Positions 50,801 through 59,419 of a stretch of 64,000 nucleotides of DNA are shown one piece after another. Under the pieces are notes generated by a model that worked only from the letters and a program-made list of their open reading frames with translations, was not told the DNA's origin and did not search any database. Location of the stretch: NCBI GenBank assembly GCA_023435565.1, contig JAEYRN010000042.1, positions 17,698-81,697 on the forward strand, given 5' to 3'. Origin of the DNA: Bacillota bacterium (lineage in GTDB: Bacteria > Bacillota > UBA4882 > UBA8346). The position numbers were made by a program, and so were the translations under genes. Position 1 is the first letter of the stretch. Each line of letters opens with the position of its first letter.

Positions 50801-52300
50801 GAAAATACATCGTGGAAAACCTCGCGGGATGAAGCTGTAAAGCAACTAATCCGGCGTTTCACCCGTACTCATGGCCCATTCAGTCTTTCAGAGCTTTCAT
50901 CCCGTTACGGACTTGAATCTGAAGAAGTTCATACGGAACTAATAATAATGTTGGAAGAAGGTCTGGTTGAAAAGGGGCAATTTCTCCCCGAAGGCCGGGA
51001 GGAAGAATGGTGCGATCTTGCTCTCCTAAAGGAAATCCACCGCCGGAGTCTATCCCTGGCCCGCCGGGAAGTGGAACCCAAAGAATTTCCAAACCTGGCT
51101 TCTCTATTTGCTCGATGGCAGGGCATGGAAGTGGAAAAAAGCAGTAGCGACAACCTATTGGAATCGTTGAGCCGGTTATCATATCTTTGGATTCCCGCCG
51201 ATATTTTGGAAGAAGGAATCTTGCCCTCCCGGACCTACCTTTACCGTCCCGGATTGCTGGACCAACTCATTTCCAGCGGACATTATCTTTGGCGCGCCCG
51301 TGGAAGTTCAACCTCTTTTGAAATCAGGTTCGAACCGGCCTTTCCTCAGGCCGACCCCCTTTTATTACAATTCAATCCTCAAAACAAAACGGATCAACTA
51401 TTACAACCCGAAGAGGAACGGGAGATTTCAAAGATTGGACGCTTGATTATAGAGCTATTAAACTCTAAGGGCGCTCTATCATTACCTCAGCTCCTGCAAT
51501 TCCTAAGCATTCAATCGCAGATCACCTCCTCAGTTACGGTTTGGCAAGCTTTAGAGGAATTACTGTTAAATGGTATGATCACCAATGATTCTTTCGGGCC
51601 GATCCGGTATCTATTAAAAACCAACCCATCCGACCGAATCGGGGCCAAAGGAGTCCTCAAGCCTTCGTTAATCGCCCAAATGGGGCGTTGGTCATTACTT
51701 CCCCCCTGTCAACCAGAGTATCCTGAAAACCAGGCTGTTATATTGCTAAGACGTTACGGACTGGTCTGCCGTGAAGTGGCCCATTCCGAAAACCTCTCAT
51801 GGAGCAGCCTTTATCCCATTTATGATCTTTTAGAAACTGCCGGGAAAATTATCAGGGGATATTTCGTTCAAGGTCTCAGCGGTATTCAGTATGCCCTACC
51901 GGAAGCGGTTGAGATGCTACGCGGTACCTCAAATGGTCTCACTTGGGCTACTATCTGGGATGACCCCTGTAATCCGGCCCGTTTTTTTCCGGAGTTTATC
52001 TCAAACTATACTCAGCTTAAAACCAGACCCTACTTACTGGTGTATCATGACGGTATACCCATCATAACTTCGGGTTCCGAACCCAAATTAAAACTTACAA
52101 TCGCGCCAAACCTCACTCCTGAACAATTAGAAACCGGTTTGGAAAAAATGACCCGGCTTCTGCTTCGAAGCCGGGAGAAAGTGATTATTGCTATGATTAA
52201 TGATAAGTCCGCATTGGATAACGAGTTCGTCGATTACCTTACCAATATTGGATACGAAAAAGGATATAAGGAATTGACCTTTTGGCCGTCAAAACTATAA
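47873..52300 (+). CDS. Lhr-type large DEAD/H-box helicase
   Basis: 1475 residues from TTG 47,873, ten bases after AAAGGAGG. Motifs: Q-motif PTPPQAQGWPYI, Walker A APTGSGKT (45-52), VIIDEIHALFPSKRG (DEIH), RIGLSATI, STSTLELGIDIGHIDLV and GLQRVGRAGH. The long C-terminal region has the winged-helix and Lhr-core extensions of the 1,400-1,500-residue 'Lhr' helicases. Acts on nucleic acid unwinding, probably DNA repair. Stands between tracts and the glyS gene, convergent with it. Confidence 0.9.
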   Translation: MAHSSLNTFHPVVAKWFTRTFKTPTPPQAQGWPYIAAGENVLMLAPTGSGKTLAAFLKCLDWLYQEFSAGRDIDDGVKILYISPLKALNNDIYRNLDFPLNGINALSKELGVNLPPLRTSVRSGDTPAKERRHMLKKPPHILITTPESLFLLLSSQANRILKTVRFVIIDEIHALFPSKRGAHLSLSLERLEHLVKENTLQETRHSIQRIGLSATIKPLEQAAAYLAGLDCTQETLTPRNVRIIDTGQRKELDLEITLPVPDLSDLPEKSIWPSVYRKLLAMVEEHRTTIIFANNRRLAERITANLNQLASKTVSMTHHGSISKEVRLQVESKLQNGEIPCIVSTSTLELGIDIGHIDLVVQIESPKEVGRGLQRVGRAGHVLGLPSKGRLIPKTRADLLETVVLLKEMKDGRVEASKAPINCLDVLAQQIVAMAAQSDWSDQELYHLIRGSYNYQSLSKENFNNLLSMLAGTFQTAEFVELRPRIYWDRTTGKISSDSYGRYLVYSSGGTIPDRGYFGVYMANSGTYLGELDEEFVYERRLNEAFVLGTSIWRIEEIRRDRVIVTPAKKAGDAMIPFWKAEQNGRSFELGRKIGAFLEIANQKLEQPKFKTWLEQEYALEKAAADSLESFLKSQKLALGNLHTDHRLIIEEFPDEVGEWKVLLHSTYGLKVHTILGLIIRNDWEARHRIIVQAVASDDGIMFHCPGGEKPPVIQWQELPLEDLEEKVVNAISETALFGVTFRHAAQRALVLPRGSYGRKRNPLWLSRLKAGNLLNTVSKYRNFPLIVETYREILQDYFDLSGIRELITRIRQGEIIINRVCHDTPSPMAYAHLFNFVNNYMYENDAPKAERKVQLFGLGREALRSIVGEKGFRELFSKDAIQSTIAKAQGLDLLAKNPTPERVQYWLEKVGDIFPEEITAFFNDNCQTATLVQQCLEQLCQSGQVIRFHIESIGCEMFIPVINRDLYQRVFMASVENTSWKTSRDEAVKQLIRRFTRTHGPFSLSELSSRYGLESEEVHTELIIMLEEGLVEKGQFLPEGREEEWCDLALLKEIHRRSLSLARREVEPKEFPNLASLFARWQGMEVEKSSSDNLLESLSRLSYLWIPADILEEGILPSRTYLYRPGLLDQLISSGHYLWRARGSSTSFEIRFEPAFPQADPLLLQFNPQNKTDQLLQPEEEREISKIGRLIIELLNSKGALSLPQLLQFLSIQSQITSSVTVWQALEELLLNGMITNDSFGPIRYLLKTNPSDRIGAKGVLKPSLIAQMGRWSLLPPCQPEYPENQAVILLRRYGLVCREVAHSENLSWSSLYPIYDLLETAGKIIRGYFVQGLSGIQYALPEAVEMLRGTSNGLTWATIWDDPCNPARFFPEFISNYTQLKTRPYLLVYHDGIPIITSGSEPKLKLTIAPNLTPEQLETGLEKMTRLLLRSREKVIIAMINDKSALDNEFVDYLTNIGYEKGYKELTFWPSKL

Positions 52301-52301
52301 T

Positions 52302-53615
52302 TTACCAGGCCAACTTATCCCACAAATACTTTGATAATTCCGCAACCGGAATGCGTTCCTGCTCCATAGTATCCCGATCTCGAACCGTTACGGCCTGATC
52401 TTCAAGGCTCTGGAAGTCGATTGTTACGCAGTATGGCGTACCAATTTCATCCTGACGGCGGTATCGGCGGCCGATTGCTTTGGAGTCATCATAATCTACC
52501 ATCCAGTATTTACGAAGTTCTTTCTCAATCTCCTTGGACATATTCATTAACGGTTCTTTTTTAGAAAGCGGTAAAACAGCCACTTTATAGGGGGCTAACG
52601 CCCGGTGGAGTTTCAGAACCACCCGGATTTCGTCCTTGTCCGGTTCCTCATGATAGGCGTCAAGCAGGAAAGCCAGAGTCCCCCGGTCCGCCCCTGCCGA
52701 TGGTTCAATTACATAAGGTACATAGTGTTCATTGGCTTCCTGATCAAAATAATCGATCCGTTGGCCGCTATATTCGGCATGGCGTTTCAAATCAAAATCG
52801 GTCCGATTGGCGATCCCTTCAAGCTCCGACCAACCCATCGGGAAATAATATTCAACATCATAACAACCTTTAGCATAATGAGCTAATTCATCTGAGGCAT
52901 GAGCCCGCAACCGTAACCGTTCTTTAGTCATCCCCAAATCAAGGTACCACTGAAAACGTTGTTCCATCCATTGTTTATGAAACTCTTCATCAGTTCCCGG
53001 TTTCACAAAATACTCGATCTCCATCTGTTCAAACTCTCTGGTTCGGAAAGTGAAGTTTCCCGGGGTAATCTCATTCCGGAATGATTTGCCTATTTGGGCG
53101 ATACCAAAGGGTAGTTTCATCCTGGTTGAAGTGAGCACATTATTGAAATTAACGAAGATTCCCTGAGCGGTTTCAGGCCGCATATAGACCACCGCCGCAT
53201 TATCTTCCACCGGCCCCATGAAGGTTTTAAACATCAAATTAAACTGCCGGGCCTCAGTCAATTCACCACCGCATGCCGGGCATTTATCGCCTTCGAGGTG
53301 ATCAGCGCGAAAACGTTGTTTACAAGACTTACAGTCAACTAAAGGATCGGTGAATCCGGCAACGTGTCCGCTGGCTTCCCACACTTTAGGGTGCATAAGA
53401 ATACTGGCATCCAAGCCTACCATATCATCCCGTTCTTGGATTACCTTTCGCCACCAAGCCCGTTTCACATTATTTTTCAACTCCACGCCTAATGGGCCGT
53501 AATCCCAACAGCTATTTAATCCCCCATAGATCTCACTGGATTGAAAAATAAACCCTCTCCTTTTAGCTAAGGACACAATCTTATCCATGGTTGTAGTCGC
53601 TTGAACTTCAGACAT
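52302..53615 (-). CDS. glyS: glycyl-tRNA synthetase, single-chain class II
   Basis: 437 residues. Starts KIVSLAKRRGFIFQSSEIYG, then YGPLGVELKNNVKRAWW. Zinc site CKSCKQRF...CPACGG. Motif 2 is FRNEITPGNFTFRTREFEQM. The C-terminal anticodon-binding domain starts near VAVLPLSKKEPL. Charges tRNA-Gly in the cytosol. It lies 133 bp after spoIIM in the same direction with no own leader visible, so it is probably reached by transcription from the glycine T-box at 54,390-54,572. Confidence 0.96.
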   Translation of the reverse strand: MSEVQATTTMDKIVSLAKRRGFIFQSSEIYGGLNSCWDYGPLGVELKNNVKRAWWRKVIQERDDMVGLDASILMHPKVWEASGHVAGFTDPLVDCKSCKQRFRADHLEGDKCPACGGELTEARQFNLMFKTFMGPVEDNAAVVYMRPETAQGIFVNFNNVLTSTRMKLPFGIAQIGKSFRNEITPGNFTFRTREFEQMEIEYFVKPGTDEEFHKQWMEQRFQWYLDLGMTKERLRLRAHASDELAHYAKGCYDVEYYFPMGWSELEGIANRTDFDLKRHAEYSGQRIDYFDQEANEHYVPYVIEPSAGADRGTLAFLLDAYHEEPDKDEIRVVLKLHRALAPYKVAVLPLSKKEPLMNMSKEIEKELRKYWMVDYDDSKAIGRRYRRQDEIGTPYCVTIDFQSLEDQAVTVRDRDTMEQERIPVAELSKYLWDKLAW

Positions 53616-53747
53616 AACCTTCTCCTCCTATATAATAATTAATATTCTTATAATCCCGCTAAAACCCGGTTAAAATATGCAACAATCAGATAATGTCACA
53701 ACTTGTTATTAATATATAATTGTACATTATAAATTGTAAATTAAATC

Positions 53748-54368
53748 TCATCTTCCTTTCCATAATCCTAAAAGGAACGGGCTAACGGCCACCTCAATTA
53801 TGGCGGCGAAAAAAAGCATAATAACGATTAAAATTCCATAATAACGCGTTTCACGGGTCACTTCCTTGAATAACGGAAGATGCTCCTTAGTTCGAAGATA
53901 ATGATTAACCAAACGATAGGGAACCAACCCAAAACGTACCCCTAATAAAACCGAGATGAAGAACGCCGGTAATTCCAAAATACCATGAGGGGTAAGACTA
54001 AGATAAAACTGGAAAGGAGTAAGTCCGGTCTCAACTTGGATCATATTCTGAAATAGCCCGATTATGACACCATTCATTAATAATGATAATAGTGGAATAA
54101 TCGGTAGTAATATTCCAAATAACAATGCAGTTAAAGAAGCAGTAATATTATTGGCCCAGATTACAAAAAATTCGGTGCCGGGAGGAGCAATTTTCATCCA
54201 TCGGGCAATTTCTTCGAACCTGCGCATAGCCTCGTCCTTTAAGTCCGCGGCCATTTTTGGATTAACTTTAGGTAGTTGGCCGCCTATCAATATTCCAAAC
54301 ATAAAAAGGGCAAATATTAATAATATTTTAGGCCAATCTCTCTTTAGCAACCTAATGATTTCTCCCAT
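53748..54368 (-). CDS. SpoIIM-like stage II sporulation membrane protein
   Basis: 206 residues from ATG 54,368 with GGAGG upstream; a GTG at 54,374 is also in frame. Five to six membrane segments (ILLIFALFMFGILIGG, then LLFGILLPIIPLLSLL and FISVLLGVRFGL) with SLTPHGILELPAFFI, the conserved SpoIIM/DUF95 motif. SpoIIM joins the SpoIIDMP peptidoglycan engine for forespore engulfment, though general DUF95 relatives exist. It lies directly behind the T-box leader. Confidence 0.82.
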   Translation of the reverse strand: MGEIIRLLKRDWPKILLIFALFMFGILIGGQLPKVNPKMAADLKDEAMRRFEEIARWMKIAPPGTEFFVIWANNITASLTALLFGILLPIIPLLSLLMNGVIIGLFQNMIQVETGLTPFQFYLSLTPHGILELPAFFISVLLGVRFGLVPYRLVNHYLRTKEHLPLFKEVTRETRYYGILIVIMLFFAAIIEVAVSPFLLGLWKGR

Positions 54369-54389
54369 TTCCACCTCCGGAAAAATAAA

Positions 54390-54572
54390 TAAAAAGAAAC
54401 CTTCTCCCCTTCAGGGACGAGAGGTTTCCCGCGGTTCCACCCTGGTTGATCCTTGCGGATCCACTTAAAAAAACAGCTCCGAAGCGCCGTCCCAACCTAC
54501 CGTACCGGATTGCACCATTCCCGGCTCTCTATTTTCAGTGGGTTTAATGGGTATTCTCTTCGTCATTGCCAT
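54390..54572 (-). promoter_or_regulatory. T-box leader, glycine specifier (GGC)
   Basis: Minus strand: Stem I with AGAGAG...CCGGGAATGGTGCAATCCGG distal pattern. The specifier loop is formed by gaag-agaa and aCGGCg-cttc with GGC (54,488 to 54,486). The T-box sequence AGGGTGGAACCGCGGG is at about 54,444-54,428. A terminator gaaacctctcgtccc / ggggagaaggtttc with a T run (54,391-54,430) follows. Uncharged tRNA-Gly would favour antitermination and read-through into spoIIM and glyS. Confidence 0.9.
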
Positions 54573-54602
54573 GTATTAATTTTTAGCCAGGTTCTTAAAC
54601 TT

Positions 54603-54703
54603 AGGAAGTGCTGATTAATCCGATTTTGTGCGAGCAAATATGCGGTATTAGGCATTTTGCGAAGCACAAAATCGTCACTTATTCAATTAATCAGCGCTTC
54701 CCT
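54603..54703. repeat. foldback element 4
   Basis: About 101-bp imperfect palindrome: aggaagtgctgattaat and cgattttgtgc on the left pair with gcacaaaatcg and attaatcagcgcttccct on the right. Located just upstream of the T-box leader. No coding potential. Confidence 0.75.
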
Positions 54704-54761
54704 AATTAAAACCTTGAGACTCACGCCTTAATAATGAATATAACAAACCATGAATACTCTG

Positions 54762-55145
54762 TCAATGGTATCCTTCAGGGTTAGCCCTTTCAATCTCAAC
54801 CGTACACTTGCTAACAAGTGCGGCAACTCCTCCGATTACGGCTAATTGGGGTGCCAGGACCGCTCCAACTACCCCGGCGGTCACCGGTACCTCCACCAAG
54901 ACTTTTTCATCCTGTTTAACGCGAATTTTAGTAATATTACCCTTTTTAACCAACTCTTTAAATTTTTCTACCAATTCATTGCCCCGGACAAATATTTCTT
55001 CTTTCCGGTTTTGCTGGTCCTTTTCCAGCTTGACAATGGCTTCCACCACGTCCCAATTTACCGATTCCAAAGCAATCTTGGCTTCTTCGTAACTCACATT
55101 CATCCGCTTACGGACCAGATCGACTTTGTTCAAATTTTCCATCAA
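54762..55145 (-). CDS. DUF4342-domain protein with N-terminal UBA-like helix pair
   Basis: 127 residues. LVRKRMNVSYEEAKIALESV then NWDVVEAIVKLEK resembles a UBA/TS-N-like three-helix unit. The C-terminal part (RVKQDEKVLVEVPVTAGVVG, then APQLAVIGGVAAL) is DUF4342, with a short hydrophobic stretch. Function unknown. Follows recO on the same strand. Confidence 0.8.
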   Translation of the reverse strand: MMENLNKVDLVRKRMNVSYEEAKIALESVNWDVVEAIVKLEKDQQNRKEEIFVRGNELVEKFKELVKKGNITKIRVKQDEKVLVEVPVTAGVVGAVLAPQLAVIGGVAALVSKCTVEIERANPEGYH

Positions 55146-55180
55146 TATTCACCTCAAAAATAATATCAATAGATTTCCCG

Positions 55181-55924
55181 TTACCGATTCAAATTATCCA
55201 GGAAAACTCGGGACTTTAATGGTTTTTCCAACCGGTGCTCGATAAAATTAGAGAGTAATGCAAATAACTTGAGTCGATTTCCCTTTTCGTTTTTTAAGAG
55301 ATGGACTTCGCGCAAATCGGTCTCACTTAAAAGAGCAAGCCAATCTATTAATTCAGAGTTAACCGGCATTAAGTCCCGAAATTGGTTTGAACAATTACTG
55401 CAGACCAGCCCACCTGCTTCCGCTGAAAAAAGCCGCTTACTATCCGGAGTTTCTCCACAACTAGCGCAACTATTTAATTCGGGTTGATAACCTAAATATC
55501 TTAATAACCTAGCTTGAAAAGCAAGATTTATTATTTCGGGATCACCGGTCTTTTCCAGGACAATAAACGCAGCCAGTATAAACCGAAACAGTTCTCCCGC
55601 TTCCTGTTTTTCAGGTAAAAACCCGTCCACTAATTCCACCCAAAAACTAGAATAAGCAAATCTGGTTAAATCTTCGCGTAATGCTGAAAATGAATGGACC
55701 AACTCAACTTGACTAAGGCTATCCAAATTTTTACCCGTAAAAAACAAACCCTCCAAATAATTGAAAGGTAAAGTATTTCCGACGAAACGGCTCCGTTGGC
55801 GGCGCGCTCCCTTAACTACCGCCTCAAATTTGCCCAATTCCTCACTGAATAGAACCAAAACCCGGTCCGCTTCCCCCAGGTTCCTACTGCGTAAAACAAT
55901 GACCTTGGTTCGGTAAAGGCCCAT
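55181..55924 (-). CDS. recO: DNA repair protein RecO
   Basis: 247 residues. N-terminal OB fold (VIVLRSRNLGEADRVLVLFS, then GKFEAVVKGARRQRSRF), a helical middle, and a zinc site CASCGE...LVCSNC. Loads RecA on SSB-coated DNA with RecR. Its start coincides with the last base of the DUF2905 stop region (55,924), so the two genes are translationally linked. Confidence 0.95.
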   Translation of the reverse strand: MGLYRTKVIVLRSRNLGEADRVLVLFSEELGKFEAVVKGARRQRSRFVGNTLPFNYLEGLFFTGKNLDSLSQVELVHSFSALREDLTRFAYSSFWVELVDGFLPEKQEAGELFRFILAAFIVLEKTGDPEIINLAFQARLLRYLGYQPELNSCASCGETPDSKRLFSAEAGGLVCSNCSNQFRDLMPVNSELIDWLALLSETDLREVHLLKNEKGNRLKLFALLSNFIEHRLEKPLKSRVFLDNLNR

Positions 55925-56139
55925 TATCTTCTCCTGAATAGTGCCAGAATAACTGAGAGAATGACACTCAACAGAATGCTGGTAGCCAAAGGAAAATAAA
56001 AAGTGAAATTACCCCTTTTAATAATTATATCTCCCGGAAGTTTGCCAATACCGGGTACCTTGCCTCCCAGCCAAAGTATACCGCCTAAAACCATAACTGA
56101 GAATCCAATTATCATAATAGTTTTTCCAAATTGGTCCAT
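55924..56139 (-). CDS. DUF2905 small membrane protein
   Basis: 71 residues with two membrane helices: TIMIIGFSVMVLGGILWL and SILLSVILSVILAL, around the conserved LPGDIIIKRGNFTFYFPL. This is DUF2905, often beside ruvAB or recO in Firmicutes. Function unknown. Confidence 0.9.
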   Translation of the reverse strand: MDQFGKTIMIIGFSVMVLGGILWLGGKVPGIGKLPGDIIIKRGNFTFYFPLATSILLSVILSVILALFRRR

Positions 56140-56384
56140 AATAGCTCCTAAACTTTCTATTTTTTATGAAAAATATTGTCTTCGGGGACCAGTATTATTC
56201 TATCATTCATTGATAGTATTTATCAATTGAAATACGGTAATAAACTTTAATTAATAAATTGGTTACGCGTTACGGATTTTTCTAAGCTTGCTTGAAATAC
56301 TTCCTTCGTGGTAATCTATATGAGGTAATCTTTATGAGGTAATCTATATTAAGATTATTTTACCGGAGAGGAATAAAGAGCCCT

Positions 56385-58118
56385 GTGAATCAAAAGTTTA
56401 CTAAATTATTATCTTATTATCGACCTTATTTAGGAATGTTTAGTGCCGACTTGGTTTGCGCATTTACCGCGGCCGGGATTAACCTGGCGTTTCCTCTTAT
56501 AATTAGGTATATCACCAAAGATCTACTGGGGACCGGGTTGGACGTGGCGATGAGTTCCATTTGGAAACTGGCGTTATTAATGTTATTTTTAACAGGGGTC
56601 GAGTATTGTTGTAATTATTTCATTACTTCATACGGTCATGTAATGGGGGCCAGGATGGAATACGACCTTCGCAACGAACTCTTTAACCATCTCCAAAAAT
56701 TGTCCTTTAATTATTATGACAACCAAAAAACCGGCCAGATAATGTCCAGGATTACCAATGACCTTTTCGAGATTACCGAATTATACCACCATGGTCCGGA
56801 AGATTTGTTGATTTCCTTAACTAAATTAGTGGGCTCTTTTATTATTTTATTCGGAATAAATGCCCATTTAACTTTGGTGGTCTTCTCCTTTATTCCGTTG
56901 ATGGTCTGTTTTGCCTATTATTATAATCGAAAGATGAGGCAAGCGTTTCGAAAAAATCGGGAGAAGATTGCGGTGATTAACGCCGGGACTGAAGACAGTA
57001 TTTCAGGAGTCCGGGTGGTTAAATCCTTCGCCAATGAAGACTTGGAGATCGAAAAATTCCGAGAAAACAACCTTCGGTACGTAGATAGCAAGAAAGACAG
57101 CTACCGTTATATGGGACGTTATCATAGCGGTATCAATGCTTTTAGTTCTTTGATCTACCTAGTGTTGGTGGTTGCGGCAGCCTTGTTTATCGGCGGGGGT
57201 CAAATTAAACCCCTCGATTTGCTAACCTTTTTACTTTATATCAATGTCTTTTTAGAACCCATTCGGAAGTTGATTAATTTCGGAGAGCAATTCCAAAACG
57301 GCCTTTCCGGTTTTGACCGATTCTATGAAGTAATCTCCATCGCACCCGATATTGTCGATTCAAAGGGCGCCGTTAACTTAAGCCATGTGGATGGTACTAT
57401 TGAATTTTCCAATGTTTCTTTCCGTTATAACCCCAATACTAACGAGGTCTTATCCAATATCAACCTGAAAGTGGAGGCGGGAGAATATATCGCGTTAGTC
57501 GGCACCTCCGGAGTGGGCAAGACCACCTTATGCAGCCTAATTCCACGCTTTTATGAAATTTCCGCCGGCAGTATTAAGCTGGACGGCAGGGACATCCGGG
57601 ATATCAAACTAAAATCCTTACGTAAAAATATCGGTATAGTCCAACAGGAAGTCTATCTTTTTGCCGGTTCGGTAATGGATAACATTCGTTATGGCAAACC
57701 CGAGGCTACTGAGGATGAAGTGGTTGCCGCGGCAAAAAAAGCCAATGCCCATGACTTTATAATGGAACTGCCCGAAGGTTACGAGACCGATATTGGTCAA
57801 CGGGGTGTGAAACTTTCCGGAGGACAGAAGCAACGTTTGAGTATTGCCCGAGTATTTCTAAAAAATCCGGCAGTATTGATCTTTGATGAAGCTACATCAG
57901 CCTTAGATAATGAGAGTGAAAAAGTAGTTCAAGACTCTTTGGAAAGTTTGGCAAAAGGACGGACCACCTTTGTTATTGCCCACCGCCTTTCCACCATCCG
58001 TAACGCCCAGCGAATCATAGTCCTGACTGATGATGGCATTGCAGAGGAAGGAACCCATCAAAGCTTATTAGAGAAGAATGGAATCTACGCAGAGCTCTAT
58101 AAGATGCAGTTTAAATAA
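56385..58118 (+). CDS. ABC exporter (fused permease and ATPase)
   Basis: 577 residues from GTG 56,385. N-terminal six-helix transmembrane domain, then the nucleotide-binding domain: Walker A VGTSGVGKTT, Q-loop GIVQQEVYLF, signature LSGGQKQRLSIARV, Walker B AVLIFDEATSALD and H-loop VIAHRLS. Half-transporter of the MdlB/MsbA-like group and likely homodimeric. Substrate unknown. Monocistronic. Confidence 0.93.
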   Translation: MNQKFTKLLSYYRPYLGMFSADLVCAFTAAGINLAFPLIIRYITKDLLGTGLDVAMSSIWKLALLMLFLTGVEYCCNYFITSYGHVMGARMEYDLRNELFNHLQKLSFNYYDNQKTGQIMSRITNDLFEITELYHHGPEDLLISLTKLVGSFIILFGINAHLTLVVFSFIPLMVCFAYYYNRKMRQAFRKNREKIAVINAGTEDSISGVRVVKSFANEDLEIEKFRENNLRYVDSKKDSYRYMGRYHSGINAFSSLIYLVLVVAAALFIGGGQIKPLDLLTFLLYINVFLEPIRKLINFGEQFQNGLSGFDRFYEVISIAPDIVDSKGAVNLSHVDGTIEFSNVSFRYNPNTNEVLSNINLKVEAGEYIALVGTSGVGKTTLCSLIPRFYEISAGSIKLDGRDIRDIKLKSLRKNIGIVQQEVYLFAGSVMDNIRYGKPEATEDEVVAAAKKANAHDFIMELPEGYETDIGQRGVKLSGGQKQRLSIARVFLKNPAVLIFDEATSALDNESEKVVQDSLESLAKGRTTFVIAHRLSTIRNAQRIIVLTDDGIAEEGTHQSLLEKNGIYAELYKMQFK

Positions 58119-58130
58119 CTATTTTCTCTA

Positions 58131-58209
58131 TCCATTGTGCTCGTAATCGTAAGTTTATCCTGTCGTCTAACTCTTTTATTTCCGAGTACGATTACACGCA
58201 CGAGCACGG
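58131..58209. repeat. S23 cassette 3, left foldback
   Basis: gtgctcgtaatcgtaagttt, then atcctgtcgtctaact, tttatttccgagta and cgattacacgcacgagcacg: a foldback closely repeated in the same orientation at 58,711-58,795. Confidence 0.7.
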
Positions 58210-58231
58210 CATTTAAGAGCAAAGAATCTCC

Positions 58232-58645
58232 TTATTCACCGATTTCATTGTGCTCAATATTGTTAAAAAAATAACTTTGATTCTCCTCCCTCGTTTGATT
58301 GGTAACGGTAGTCATTTTGGATAGCATTGCCGCTATCCTAAATAATAATTCTTTACCGGAGCTTACCTCATTTTCGCTATGTATTCCACACACTAAAAGA
58401 ATATCCAGAATCGATGCGCATTCAAAAGCAGATCCTCGTGCTATCTCAAAAAATCTTCGTCGATCCGGTCCCGAACGTTTACCATTACCTTCCGCAATAT
58501 TTTGAGGAATTGACTGAGATGCTCGTAACATCTGATCACGAATAAACCGTTCTGAACCCTTTAGGTTCTTACATAAAAGATAAGCCCATGATGTAAACTT
58601 CAGACTTAAACGATAAACGTCAAGTTTCTCGTGATCGAACATCAT
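58232..58645 (-). CDS. four-helix-bundle protein (S23/bAvd family), copy 3
   Basis: About 136 residues (the MF start at 58,642 is equally possible). FDHEKLDVYRLSLKFTSWAY, MLRASQSIPQNIAEGNGKRS and RRFFEIARGSAFECASILDI are the family core. More distant from copies 1 and 2. Flanked by related foldbacks at 58,131 and 58,690. Role unknown. Confidence 0.85.
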   Translation of the reverse strand: MMFDHEKLDVYRLSLKFTSWAYLLCKNLKGSERFIRDQMLRASQSIPQNIAEGNGKRSGPDRRRFFEIARGSAFECASILDILLVCGIHSENEVSSGKELLFRIAAMLSKMTTVTNQTREENQSYFFNNIEHNEIGE

Positions 58646-58689
58646 TTATCCTTTCTCTTTCATTTTTAAATTTCCGCTATAAACATTCC

Positions 58690-58795
58690 ACCGTGCTCGT
58701 GCTCAGCGTAGCGGTGCTCGTAATCGTAATCGTAAGTTTATCCTATCGTCTAACTTTTTTATTTCCGATTACGATTACGCGCACGAGCACGAACT
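58690..58795. repeat. S23 cassette 3, right foldback
   Basis: gtgctcgtgctcagcgtagc, then tgctcgtaatcgtaatcgta, agtttatcctatcgtctaac and gattacgattacgcgcacga gcacg. Shares its long inner part with 58,131-58,209, and cgtgctcagcg.agcggtg with 47,751-47,848. Confidence 0.7.
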
Positions 58796-59333
58796 AGCTT
58801 TTACCTTCTCGATAATACCGTTCTTTCTCGCTATAAATACATCCGCAATATTTCTGCCGGTATAAACCCAACTCTTTAGCAATATTTTGACTCTCCCGGA
58901 AGCCGGGGCGAAAATCTTCGTCATGAAAGCTCAAATCATATTCCTTAGCAAGCTCATGCCCGATTTCACATATTAACTCTCGGTTTTGATAAGGACTTAT
59001 CAACAAAGTGGTCCCAAACAATCTAAACCCAAGTTCCTTAGCTTTCGCTGCGGTCCGGGTAAGCCTAATACGGTAACATTCCTGACAGCGGTCTTGAGGA
59101 TTGGCAGCCACTACCTTTAGGAAATCTTCCATTTCATAACCGGGCTCAACTATCGATGGAAGTCTCCGGTAATCGGCCAATTGCCGAAATCCCTCCAAGC
59201 GGAGTTTCTGTTCCTGATAGGGATGAATGTTTGGATTATAAAAAAAGAGAGTCGGCTGCAAACCCTCTTCAAGCAATTGTTTGGTACTGTAACAGGCGCA
59301 AGGTCCGCAGCAGGTATGGATAATAATTGACAA
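58794..59333 (-). CDS. queH: epoxyqueuosine reductase QueH
   Basis: 179 residues. HTCCGPCACY at the N-terminus (C8, C9, C12), RCQECYRIR near 83-91 and KYCGCIYSE near 162 supply the cysteines for the Fe-S and metal site of QueH (former DUF208). Reduces epoxyqueuosine to queuosine in tRNA. Starts just after the S23 right foldback in the opposite sense. Confidence 0.92.
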   Translation of the reverse strand: MSIIIHTCCGPCACYSTKQLLEEGLQPTLFFYNPNIHPYQEQKLRLEGFRQLADYRRLPSIVEPGYEMEDFLKVVAANPQDRCQECYRIRLTRTAAKAKELGFRLFGTTLLISPYQNRELICEIGHELAKEYDLSFHDEDFRPGFRESQNIAKELGLYRQKYCGCIYSEKERYYREGKS

Positions 59334-59419
59334 TAAAACTCACCGTCCAATATGATGGATAAATAATATTAATCCAAATTAATTTGTATAATAGGTTAAG
59401 TGGTAATTAAATAGAGATA

